NCBI RefSeq assembly: GCF_020531985.1
Contig: NZ_JAJAVQ010000002.1
Coordinates: 124,001 to 188,000 of the forward strand
Length of the DNA stretch: 64,000 bases
Origin: Rheinheimera aquimaris
GTDB taxonomy: Bacteria; Pseudomonadota; Gammaproteobacteria; Enterobacterales; Alteromonadaceae
Direction of reading: 5' to 3'
The notes beneath the pieces are model-generated. The model saw only the letters and a list, made by a program, of their open reading frames with translations. It did no database searches and had not been told where the DNA came from. Within the stretch, counting starts at the first letter, position 1; every line of letters starts with the position of its first letter. This document shows positions 18,801 to 25,139 of the stretch, one piece after another. Made by a program: the position numbers and the translations under genes.

Positions 18801-18958
18801 TTTTAGGACTCATCCCACTTTATTTGGGCGGCGGAGCCATGTGGGAGCCGATGGCGATCACCATTATGGCGGGTCTGGCGTTTTCTACCCTGCTAACGCT
18901 TGGCGTTATCCCTGTCTTGTATGCCTGCCTATATCAGGTGAGAGAGAATTCAGTTTAA
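15896..18958 (+). CDS. RND-family efflux transporter permease
   Basis: A 1020-residue inner-membrane pump with a GTG start after GGGGAGAG and a 4-base overlap with the adaptor gene. It has the RND duplicated layout: helix 1 near 14-32, a large periplasmic porter loop, helices 2-6 (about 335-480), helix 7 near 520, a second porter loop, and helices 8-12 (about 855-1010). The helix-4 motif reads GMLVD400-N401-GIVMSE: only one of the two proton-relay aspartates of AcrB (D407/D408) is kept. LRTVTLGAQL and the PILLTTATTVLGLIP motif near the C-terminus are typical. Substrates are probably drugs, detergents or metabolites; this cannot be told from sequence. Confidence 0.92.
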   Translation: MKITQLAIDHNRITIVALLFIFIAGWQTFINMPRAYDPGFIVRTAQVLTYFPGASPQRVEELVSSKIEEVAKEIPELDFVKSESRTGVSIVRVNIKERYKDMRPIWDNLRRKIEGIVPDLPDDVVGPFVNDEFGDVFGVVMTVTGEGLSDAQLQNVADKVQAVLQNIPDVAKVEIYGEQEEQVFVEYDNARLSELGISPYQLSQILSARNIVISGGEFNLGPERIVLEPSGNYESIEDIGKTLISSPKNNRLIMLRDIATIKRAYIDPAKSLVHSSGKRALSIALSMREGGNNIELGKQVRKAIAAFETQYPHGVEFQLINFSPKEVDGKVKDFMSNLMQAMLVVTFVMLLTLGMRTGLLVAMLIPTSILLSMIVMDLFHIGLDQISLAALIIALGMLVDNGIVMSESIMAKMQKGKSALYSVLASAKELGFPLMTASLTTAAAFLPIYLAKSNVGEFTASLFKVVTITLLCSWLITVTIMPLLCITFLKVTPKEANNQGFADRLYRRVLNTMLRNRLATLGLTVLVLIAALTGSALLPKIFFPPSERAYFKMELELPTSYSIQSTQTVVADIEAYMTEQLLLIDGRQHGITNWVAYIGNGGPRFILSHNPKPSSNNYALMIVNVTDEQYINDYMAQIQRYAQSQHPDLTLTLSLIGNGPAVDNPVEVRLSAWDPDVLASVTEQVRAHLSTMPELQNVTDDWGQRIKKLNVAIDQVRAQRAGVTSQDIAISLQSSLSGLELTEYREREDSIPVLLRTEETARNTLSKVRSLAVYSQVTGNSVPLSQVADVELSWDLAKIQRRNGLRTVTLGAQLVGDANAAQIFANLESWLSQQHSDWHNEVSYQFGGEYESSARANQSIADNLAIAGMIIVILLIGQFNSIRKSLIVLFTIPLALIGVVSGLLLANSYIGFMTILGIVSLAGIVINNAIVLLESIKMELDGGTEHYQAICNAAQTRARPILLTTATTVLGLIPLYLGGGAMWEPMAITIMAGLAFSTLLTLGVIPVLYACLYQVRENSV

Positions 18959-19124
18959 TTTCATGAATTTATAATTACAAAGAGCATTTTGAGAGATAAG
19001 TAGTAATAATACCCGCCCTTTTTCGTGTCGTATGCTGGTAGCCGTTTTTATGGTGGGCACTTGTTGCTGCCAGCTTTCCTGCGGTACAGTGGCGCGCACA
19101 AGGACGCAATAACAACGTTACCCT

Positions 19125-19661
19125 ATGACAACACGTTACAGTTTTAAGAACCCGGAAATGATCATCGCCGCCTCGGCACTGATCGTCAGCTTAATTACGG
19201 CCTTTGTCAGTATTTATTCAGCTTTTATTGACAGAGCTTATGCCCGCTCATCTGTGTGGCCGCGGATAGAACTTGCCCGGGGCCATGATACGAAGAGTAA
19301 ATTTCGCTATATCGTATCTAATAACGGCACCGGCCCTGCGCTTATTCAGTATGCCAGGGTAACCTATGACGGTGAAGCCATCCCAAACTGGCAAACCTTG
19401 TTCACTAAGTATGGCTTAGCAAACGAAGGTATGGCGCAATCGCATATCGGCACTACGGTGTTACCGGCACAAAAGCAAATTAATCCGGTAGAAATCAATA
19501 ACGCCGCTTTCTTCAGTAAACACTACGCTCATGATGATCTGATAGGCATAGAGTTATGCTACTGCTCTATCTACGAAGAGTGCTGGCTGGTCGATCGTGA
19601 AAACCAGCCGCAGCCTGTTGATCAGTGCCGCATCGACGATAGCCAACGCTTTTTGCAGTAA
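19125..19661 (+). CDS. Membrane-anchored hypothetical protein
   Basis: A 178-residue protein with one N-terminal membrane helix (about 11-32, MIIAASALIVSLITAFVSIYSAF) and an extracytoplasmic or cytosolic beta-rich domain (FRYIVSNNGTGPALIQYARVTYDG). It has four cysteines near the end (CYCSIYEEC, QCR). The anchor followed by R-x-Y-A-R-x-S-V-x-P resembles small membrane proteins whose soluble part carries an immunoglobulin-like fold, but no family name can be given. It lies seven bases before an SLC13-like permease gene and may be its partner. Confidence 0.65.
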   Translation: MTTRYSFKNPEMIIAASALIVSLITAFVSIYSAFIDRAYARSSVWPRIELARGHDTKSKFRYIVSNNGTGPALIQYARVTYDGEAIPNWQTLFTKYGLANEGMAQSHIGTTVLPAQKQINPVEINNAAFFSKHYAHDDLIGIELCYCSIYEECWLVDRENQPQPVDQCRIDDSQRFLQ

Positions 19662-19667
19662 CCAATC

Positions 19668-20765
19668 TTGCTACGCTCAGTATTGTCCCGTGTAACGGAA
19701 GACTATTTGCTGTTGGCGTTGCTATTACTGCTACCAATCCTGCTTTGGCTGCAGCCGGCTGCGCCATCTGGTTTGGTAGCGCTGGTAGACTGGCATACCG
19801 TTGCGGCACTGGCTGGCTTGATGCTGCTGAGCAAAGCACTGGAAGCTAGCGGTTATCTGGCCCGTTTTGCCAGTGTTCTGCTGGGGTGGTGTCACACGGA
19901 GCGGCGCCTGGCGCAACTGTTGTTGCTGTTTGCAGCTTTGCTGTCGGCGATTGTGACCAATGATGTGGCGCTGTTTATTCTGCTGCCTATCGCGCTCAGT
20001 ATCGGCCGTTTAAGTGGTATGGCTGTGGGCAGACTGGTTATCTTTCTGGCGCTGGCAGTGAATGCCGGCTCCAGTTTAACGCCGATAGGGAATCCGCAAA
20101 ACTTGCTGTTATGGCAGGCGTCAGGTTACAGCTTCTGGCAATTTACGCTGATGATGGCACCGTTAGCGCTCAGTTTACTGCTAATGATCCTGCTGTTAAG
20201 TTGCATCGCTTTTGCCGCGACCCGCTTAACCATCAAGGTGCCGCATAACAACAATAGTGATAACCGCCGTTTATTTGGCTGGTCACTGGCCGGTTATCCG
20301 TTGTTTATCCTGGCGATGGAATATCAGCTGGCGCCCTATGCTGCAGTTGGCTTACTGGCCACCTACTTTATACTGAAACGCAGTGTGGTAAAGGCGATCG
20401 ACTGGTTATTGCTGCTGGTGTTTATATTGATGTTTATCAATTTAGGTTTGCTGGCCCAGATGCCTCTGTTACAGCCGCTAGCGATACAAATAATGGCAAT
20501 ACCGGATGGCAGTTACGTTGGCGGCGCACTGCTGTCACAGCTGATATCGAATGTGCCGGCAGCCATTTTTCTGCAAAATTTTACCACTGACTGGCGCGCC
20601 CTGAGCTTTGGTGTCAGCGTTGGCGGTTTTGGTTTAGCCATCGGCTCACTGGCAAACTTAATTGCGCTGCGGCTTAGCCAGCAACAGGGGTTATGGCGTG
20701 AATTTCACTGTTGGTCACTGCCAATGTTTGTGCTCAGTCTGCTGCTTGGCTGGTTGCTGCTGTAA
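19668..20765 (+). CDS. SLC13/ArsB-like anion permease
   Basis: A 365-residue membrane protein with about ten hydrophobic helices. Two family motifs are clear: LSAIVTNDVALFILLPIALSIGR (helix with the TND motif) and VNAGSSLTPIGNPQNLLLW (the N-x-G-x-x-x-x-P-I-G-N-P-x-N motif), both seen in the ion transporter superfamily holding SLC13 and ArsB/NhaD-like permeases. The second repeat appears shortened (SQLISNVPAAIFLQ near the end). The start is uncertain: the frame opens with TTG at 19668 without a clear ribosome site, and a second TTG lies at 19683. Substrate not readable. Confidence 0.75.
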   Translation: MLRSVLSRVTEDYLLLALLLLLPILLWLQPAAPSGLVALVDWHTVAALAGLMLLSKALEASGYLARFASVLLGWCHTERRLAQLLLLFAALLSAIVTNDVALFILLPIALSIGRLSGMAVGRLVIFLALAVNAGSSLTPIGNPQNLLLWQASGYSFWQFTLMMAPLALSLLLMILLLSCIAFAATRLTIKVPHNNNSDNRRLFGWSLAGYPLFILAMEYQLAPYAAVGLLATYFILKRSVVKAIDWLLLLVFILMFINLGLLAQMPLLQPLAIQIMAIPDGSYVGGALLSQLISNVPAAIFLQNFTTDWRALSFGVSVGGFGLAIGSLANLIALRLSQQQGLWREFHCWSLPMFVLSLLLGWLLL

Positions 20766-20780
20766 GCGCTGGTCTGCGGT

Positions 20781-21374
20781 TTATTCGGCGTGCTGAAAAT
20801 CCTGCGCCAGGTTATCCAGCTGCGCTAGCTCAGCGGTTTTCTGCCGGATTTTAAGCTGTAAGCGGTAACTGGCAAACAGGCACAGTGGCGAAACCATCAG
20901 GCTATAAAACCAACGCATAACCAGCGGGATGTTGTCCAGTTGGGTTAACTGCAGCAACCATAGGATCAGCGTGAACAGCACCAGTGCCACACAGCTTAAC
21001 TGGGTATAACGATAGTAGCGCAGGCTAAGCTGACATGCCTGACGGCGAAATTTGACTAAACCACTACTGCTCCAGTTGCCATACGCCAGTATTGGCCGGT
21101 GGATATGCCAACTGACATAAGCTGCGCCTAATGCTCCGAACGCCAGAAACAGTGCCGACAACCCGCCCAGCCAGCCGGGTAGATTAAACAGCAACCACAG
21201 TGCTGAGCCTGCCATAATCACCGCGCCCAGCCACTCGCTGTACATCAGCCACTTTTGCTCACGTTGGCGCTGGCTGGCTTGTGCCAAATCGTCAGCGCCG
21301 GGCGGCGTTTCTTCCGTAACTGGCTGTTGTTGCCAGCTTTTGGCCAGCGCGGCAAAATCAAAATTATCGGCCAT
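20781..21374 (-). CDS. Putative anti-sigma membrane partner of the ECF sigma factor
   Basis: A 197-residue protein with a soluble N-terminus of about 45 residues rich in Q and E, then hydrophobic pairs near 46-90 and 120-170, and a charged C-terminal tail (LKIRQKTAELAQLDNLAQDF). It has no zinc-binding HxxxCxxC motif, so it is not a ZAS-type anti-sigma factor. The ATG lies inside the end of the ECF sigma gene (11-bp overlap), the position where anti-sigma factors are normally encoded. The anti-sigma role is inferred from this position and the topology; no homologue is recognised. Confidence 0.65.
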   Translation of the reverse strand: MADNFDFAALAKSWQQQPVTEETPPGADDLAQASQRQREQKWLMYSEWLGAVIMAGSALWLLFNLPGWLGGLSALFLAFGALGAAYVSWHIHRPILAYGNWSSSGLVKFRRQACQLSLRYYRYTQLSCVALVLFTLILWLLQLTQLDNIPLVMRWFYSLMVSPLCLFASYRLQLKIRQKTAELAQLDNLAQDFQHAE

Positions 21375-21888
21375 CTTGCATTAACTCCATTAATTCGGTT
21401 TTCGCGCGGTTAAGCCGCACTCTGACAGCACCGTGGCTGATCTGCAGAATGTCTGCAATCTCCGGTGCCGGTAAATCTTCCATCGCCAGCAAAATGACCT
21501 GACGGTTAGCCGGCGACAAACGCCGTACTGCCCGCATCAATTGCTGGCTTTGCTGTTGTTCCCCCAACTGCTCTGACGGGCAGTCTTCCAGCAGTTGTTG
21601 CTGTGTGTCTTCATCCAGCGGCTGCCATTTATGGCGCTGAGCCCGGGCAATATGATCCACTGTCACATTATGTACGATGCGAAACAGGTAAGCCCGCGGT
21701 AACTCTGCGGCCTGTAATCGCTCTGCCGCCTGATGCAGTGCGAGAAAAACATCCTGTTTTAAATCCTGCCGTGCCGCCGGATCGGCTTCACTGGCTAACA
21801 AAGTACGGCTGATAGCGCCCTGGTGCTGCTGCCATAGCTGCAATACAAAATCGATAGCGCTCTGTGCGCCGTTAACTCCTGTGCTCAA
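21364..21888 (-). CDS. ECF RNA polymerase sigma factor
   Basis: A 174-residue extracytoplasmic-function sigma factor. Region 2 covers about 20-85, with DLKQDVFLALHQAAERL and LPRAYLFRIVHNVTVDHIARAQR, the usual 2.2-2.4 motif. Region 4 covers about 115-170, with LSPANRQVILLAMEDLPAPEIADILQISHGAVRVRLNRAKTEL and a clear helix-turn-helix. The start used is TTG at 21888; no ATG is in a better place. Upstream on its own strand is TGTAAC-N17-AGACTTA, the same motif as in front of the divergent amidohydrolase gene, so the factor probably drives both its own operon and the divergent one. Confidence 0.9.
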   Translation of the reverse strand: MSTGVNGAQSAIDFVLQLWQQHQGAISRTLLASEADPAARQDLKQDVFLALHQAAERLQAAELPRAYLFRIVHNVTVDHIARAQRHKWQPLDEDTQQQLLEDCPSEQLGEQQQSQQLMRAVRRLSPANRQVILLAMEDLPAPEIADILQISHGAVRVRLNRAKTELMELMQDGR

Positions 21889-21953
21889 ACGATGCTGCCC
21901 TGCTGTTAAGTGATGGTTCGGGTGGCTCTGCTTTTTATATCGCGCTCACCTGT

Positions 21954-21983
21954 TAAGTCTGACTTTCGCTGCCAAGTGTTACA
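21954..21983 (-). promoter_or_regulatory. ECF-type promoter of the sigma factor operon
   Basis: On the minus strand TGTAAC (21983-21978) is followed by 17 bases and AGACTTA (21960-21954). The -35 element has the AAC core typical of ECF promoters. Spacing and -10 equal those of the divergent promoter at 22005-22034. Confidence 0.65.
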
Positions 21984-22004
21984 CAAAAAAATAAAAAAAT
22001 AATC

Positions 22005-22034
22005 TGTAACACCTAACAAAAAATCAACGACTTA
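22005..22034 (+). promoter_or_regulatory. ECF-type promoter of the amidohydrolase operon
   Basis: TGTAAC (22005-22010), 17 bases, then CGACTTA (22028-22034). The match to the divergent promoter is TGTAACAC at -35, the same spacer, and GACTTA at -10. The predicted transcript would start about 25 bases before the ATG at 22068. Confidence 0.65.
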
Positions 22035-22067
22035 GATTGCAACAACCTGATAAACCGGAGCAACACC

Positions 22068-23525
22068 ATGAAAAATATTTTGTCGTTATCTGTTATCGCC
22101 ACGCTGTTTAGCCTAACCGTCGGTGCCGCCACTGACAGCAATAATGCTGATACCGTGCTGTACCACAACGCAACGCTGATAAACCCTGCAACTGAGCAAC
22201 AGCTGAATGATGGCTGGCTGTTGGTACAGCAAGGACGAATTGTGCAGATTGGTCAGCTGTCGGACGGGCAGCCAATGCCAGTAGCGCTGCAGCAAGTTGA
22301 TCTGAAAGACAGTTTTGTTATGCCAGGCCTGATTGATGTGCATCTGCACCTGACCGCCGGGCCTCACCGGGTTGAGATGCTGGACGGTAAGCCGGTATTG
22401 ACGATGAAAGGGCATAGTGAACTGACCCGTTATCATGCAATGAGTACGCTCGCCACGGGCGTGACGACAGCTTTTAGCCCTGCCGGTGAACCTGAAGCCA
22501 ATGCCGAATATGTACGCCAACAACAAGCGGGCAACTGGCCGGGGCCAAAACTCAGTTATGCCGGCTTTGCGTTTGAGCCGACACCAATCATCGCTGGGTC
22601 TGTGCATCCCAAGGGTGAGGCCGGCTGGCAGGCCGAAATTGCCCGCCAGAAAGCCGCTGGCGCAAGCTACATCAAGCTTTATCAAGGTCTGACACAAGAT
22701 GAGATCGCTTTAGCTATCCGTCTTGCCAAAGCGGCCGGGCTGAAAACTATCGCTCATCTGGATAGTGTCAGCTGGCAGTATGCGGCAGATCTTGGAATTG
22801 ATGCTCTAACCCATGCTCTGCCAACCAGTGCGGAATTACTCAGCGGTAAAGCTAAAGCGGAGTATTTGGCCGAACGTAAAAATCCGTTTAATCAGCGTTT
22901 TATTTACAGCTGGTTTCAGCATGTCGACTACGACAGTGAACCGGTGCAGCAATTAATCCGCACTTTGGTACAGCAGCAGACCCGCGTTGACCTGACATTG
23001 GTGGTTAACGAATTATTTTACTATGCCCGTGAGTTAGAGGTGATGTACCCGGAAGACGAGATGTGGGTGTTTCATCCGCAAACACGTAAACGCTGGCGGT
23101 CACTGATGGCTGCGCCGAGCTATGACTGGACTGCGCAGGATTTTGCGACGGCGCAGCAGCAAATGCCGAAGGTGCTGCAGTTGTTTAAGCGTTTGTATGA
23201 TGCTGGTGTGCCATTAGCAATAGGTACCGACCTCAGTGCCAGCGGCCCGTTTTACCTGCGCGAACTTCAACTGACCAAAGCTGCCGGTTTAAGCAACTGG
23301 CAGGTACTGCAACTGGCCACTGTGGGCGGTGCCCGCCATCTGGATTTAACTGATACCGGCCAGTTGGCAGCAGGTTTTGTCGCCGACTTTATTGTGCTAT
23401 CTGCCAACCCGCTAACGGATCTAAACGCACTTAAGTCGGTGCATACGGTGGTGCAACAAGGTAAAACCCACCGCGTAGATGCCCTTAAAGCTGAGTTGGC
23501 CAACCTAAGCGACATTGAACTGTAA
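22068..23525 (+). CDS. Exported metal-dependent amidohydrolase
   Basis: A 485-residue protein with a signal peptide (1-20, ending TVGAA) and a TIM-barrel amidohydrolase domain. Metal ligands are visible in order: H92-L-H94 in PGLIDVHLHL, K203 in SYIKLYQG (the carbamylated-lysine position), H230 in IAHLD, H249 in LTHALP, and D388 in AIGTDLS. The C-terminal LATVGGARHLDLTDTGQLAAGFVADFIVLSANPL closes the small composite beta-sandwich. Exported members of this group act on dipeptides or acyl-peptides such as Xaa-Pro substrates; the substrate here is not readable. It is preceded by GGAG and an ECF promoter and followed by two small membrane genes. Confidence 0.88.
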   Translation: MKNILSLSVIATLFSLTVGAATDSNNADTVLYHNATLINPATEQQLNDGWLLVQQGRIVQIGQLSDGQPMPVALQQVDLKDSFVMPGLIDVHLHLTAGPHRVEMLDGKPVLTMKGHSELTRYHAMSTLATGVTTAFSPAGEPEANAEYVRQQQAGNWPGPKLSYAGFAFEPTPIIAGSVHPKGEAGWQAEIARQKAAGASYIKLYQGLTQDEIALAIRLAKAAGLKTIAHLDSVSWQYAADLGIDALTHALPTSAELLSGKAKAEYLAERKNPFNQRFIYSWFQHVDYDSEPVQQLIRTLVQQQTRVDLTLVVNELFYYARELEVMYPEDEMWVFHPQTRKRWRSLMAAPSYDWTAQDFATAQQQMPKVLQLFKRLYDAGVPLAIGTDLSASGPFYLRELQLTKAAGLSNWQVLQLATVGGARHLDLTDTGQLAAGFVADFIVLSANPLTDLNALKSVHTVVQQGKTHRVDALKAELANLSDIEL

Positions 23526-23567
23526 ATCTGACTGAAAACTAAGTTTAAACATAGCGAGGAAATAACC

Positions 23568-23723
23568 ATGGAAACTTTACAACACCTGATAACACCTTTT
23601 ACGACTGCCTGGCACCAGGCTGATAGCTACCAGCTCGTCTCTTTTGGCATCTTCTTTGCGGCCATGTGGCTGATTGCTGTGGTGATTGAAGCTGCGATTA
23701 AAAAAGCCACCAAGGAGGACTAA
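23568..23723 (+). CDS. Small single-pass membrane protein (51 aa)
   Basis: A 51-residue frame that starts at an ATG eight bases after GAGG. Its N-terminal half METLQHLITPFTTAWHQAD precedes a hydrophobic helix (about 23-41, LVSFGIFFAAMWLIAVVIE) and a lysine-rich tail (IKKATKED). It is clearly related to the first 40 residues of the next protein (shared FT-AW-QAD, then FG-F-A-W), which supports it as a real gene. The stop is three bases before the next ATG, and the GGAGG in its last codons serves the next gene, so the two are translationally linked. Confidence 0.75.
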   Translation: METLQHLITPFTTAWHQADSYQLVSFGIFFAAMWLIAVVIEAAIKKATKED

Positions 23724-23726
23724 AAT

Positions 23727-24005
23727 ATGGACACTATCAATCAATTTATCGTCGCGTTTACTGAAGCCTGGCAACAAGCCGATCTGTTGTTTTTGCTGGG
23801 CTTTGGCCTGCTGTTTTTAGCGGTATGGTTTTTACCCAGCCTGCTGGCGCTGGCATTTAACCGCCAGCATGCCGGTAAAATTGCCCTGTTGAACATCCCG
23901 GCCGGCTTTTCCTGGATTGCCTGGGTAGCCTTACTGGTGTGGGCGGTTACCGGCAAACTCAGCAACAAACTGGCCGCTAAAGCCCGGTTGAAGCCGGTCG
24001 TTTAG
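23727..24005 (+). CDS. Superinfection-immunity-type small membrane protein
   Basis: A 92-residue protein with two predicted membrane helices (about 22-44 and 55-75). The FLPSLLALAFNRQHAGKIALLNIPAGFSWIAWVALLVWAV stretch, too long for chance hydrophobicity, is the pattern of the Imm_superinfect family (PF14373, named after the T4 Imm protein that blocks phage DNA entry): helix, short R-x-H loop, I-x-x-L-N, then W-I-x-W-x-x-x-L-x-W. Most chromosomal members have no proven anti-phage function. It has a GGAGG ribosome site and sits last in the ECF-controlled amidohydrolase operon. Confidence 0.75.
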   Translation: MDTINQFIVAFTEAWQQADLLFLLGFGLLFLAVWFLPSLLALAFNRQHAGKIALLNIPAGFSWIAWVALLVWAVTGKLSNKLAAKARLKPVV

Positions 24006-24017
24006 CCGACGAGGGTG

Positions 24018-25106
24018 TTACAGCGTGACGCTATCACCTTCATTTAAAATCAGCAGCGGCACTGTGGTTTGCAGTTGCTGCTGCATATGCAGTAAACGTA
24101 GCAGCGGCGAGTGCGAGCTGTGATCGCCCATCTGCCAGCTGCCATTGCCGTAGCCCCAGGGGATCATTACTTTGCAGTTTAACTCCTCCGCTGCGGTGAG
24201 GGCGTCTTCCGGCGTGGTATGCACGTAGCGATACCAGGCACCGTCGGTTTCATGATAGTACGAGGCGATGGGCAGCAGACAAATATCTATGTCGCCATAT
24301 CTTTGTTGAATGTCGCTAAAGTGTGCTGAATAGCCGGTGTCTCCGGCAAAAAACAGCTTTTTACCGTTATGTTCTATCAACCAGGCGCCCCAGAGTGCGC
24401 GATTAAAGTCATCAAACAGTTTACGGCTGTTAAAGTGGTGCGCTGGCACCATATGCAGCGTCAGCTCGCCAAGTTTACTCTGGCTGTACCAGGCTTGCTC
24501 CACCACCTTATACCCAGCGCTGGGCATATAGCTAGCCATATCAAGCGGCATATAGTAGGTCGGCGTCGTACCAATTTTGGCCATAGTGGCATGGCTGAAA
24601 TGGTCGTAATGCAAATGGGAATACAGCACTGCGTCGGTTTGCGCCAGCTGTTCTGCACTAGCCTCTGGCAGATAAGGCCGTTTGATAATACCGGCAAAGT
24701 GCTGTGCCCAGCTAACCGGCCAGTCAAACTGACCCAGCACCGGATCGAGCAGCAATTGCTGCTGATCCGGCGTATGGATAATAAAACTGGCATGGCCCAG
24801 CCACTGCACACTAAAGCCGGTGTTGAGCGCCGGTACTGGCTGAGGGCCGGTATAGCGGCAATTCTGCGCCGGGCTTTGACAGCTCACCTGCGGGTGTGCC
24901 GGGTAACAGTTGGCTTCGCAGGTTGTGGGGTACTGGCGCTCGCCGCGGTACAGGTTACGGTAGCGGCCCTGTTCGTCACCCTCGGTGATCTGCTCTATCA
25001 CCGCGTTGGCACCAACCTGGCGCTGCACCGTATTAGGCACAGAACAGGCGCTCAGTATCAGGGCACTGCCAAGTAGCACTGCGGCTGAAATACACGACAA
25101 TTTCAT
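24018..25106 (-). CDS. Lipoprotein metallo-beta-lactamase-fold hydrolase (NAPE-PLD/UlaG-like)
   Basis: I choose the ATG at 25106 (362 residues), which has AAAGGA six bases ahead; the upstream ATG at 25127 lacks a site. A lipobox ALILSAC ends the signal peptide. The metal site is plain: SHLHYDHFS (HxHxDH), a further H in MVPAHHFNSR, D in FFAGDTGYS, and a late H in MGDHSSHSP. The order WLGHASFIIHTPDQQQLLLDPVLG is typical of the NAPE-phospholipase D / UlaG-like branch. The N-terminal domain has four closely spaced cysteines (CEANCYPAHPQVSCQSPAQNC) that may form disulfides. The likely role is a phosphodiesterase at the cell envelope; substrate unknown. Confidence 0.8.
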   Translation of the reverse strand: MKLSCISAAVLLGSALILSACSVPNTVQRQVGANAVIEQITEGDEQGRYRNLYRGERQYPTTCEANCYPAHPQVSCQSPAQNCRYTGPQPVPALNTGFSVQWLGHASFIIHTPDQQQLLLDPVLGQFDWPVSWAQHFAGIIKRPYLPEASAEQLAQTDAVLYSHLHYDHFSHATMAKIGTTPTYYMPLDMASYMPSAGYKVVEQAWYSQSKLGELTLHMVPAHHFNSRKLFDDFNRALWGAWLIEHNGKKLFFAGDTGYSAHFSDIQQRYGDIDICLLPIASYYHETDGAWYRYVHTTPEDALTAAEELNCKVMIPWGYGNGSWQMGDHSSHSPLLRLLHMQQQLQTTVPLLILNEGDSVTL

Positions 25107-25139
25107 TAATATTCCTTTATTCATCATCTGCTTATGCTT

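Noticed and set aside
22113..22697. 194-codon open frame on the minus strand
   Set aside because: It is antisense to the amidohydrolase gene, whose catalytic residues are all in place; no family pattern is seen.
24369..25076. 235-codon open frame on the plus strand
   Set aside because: Antisense to the metallo-hydrolase with its HxHxDH site; no start signal.
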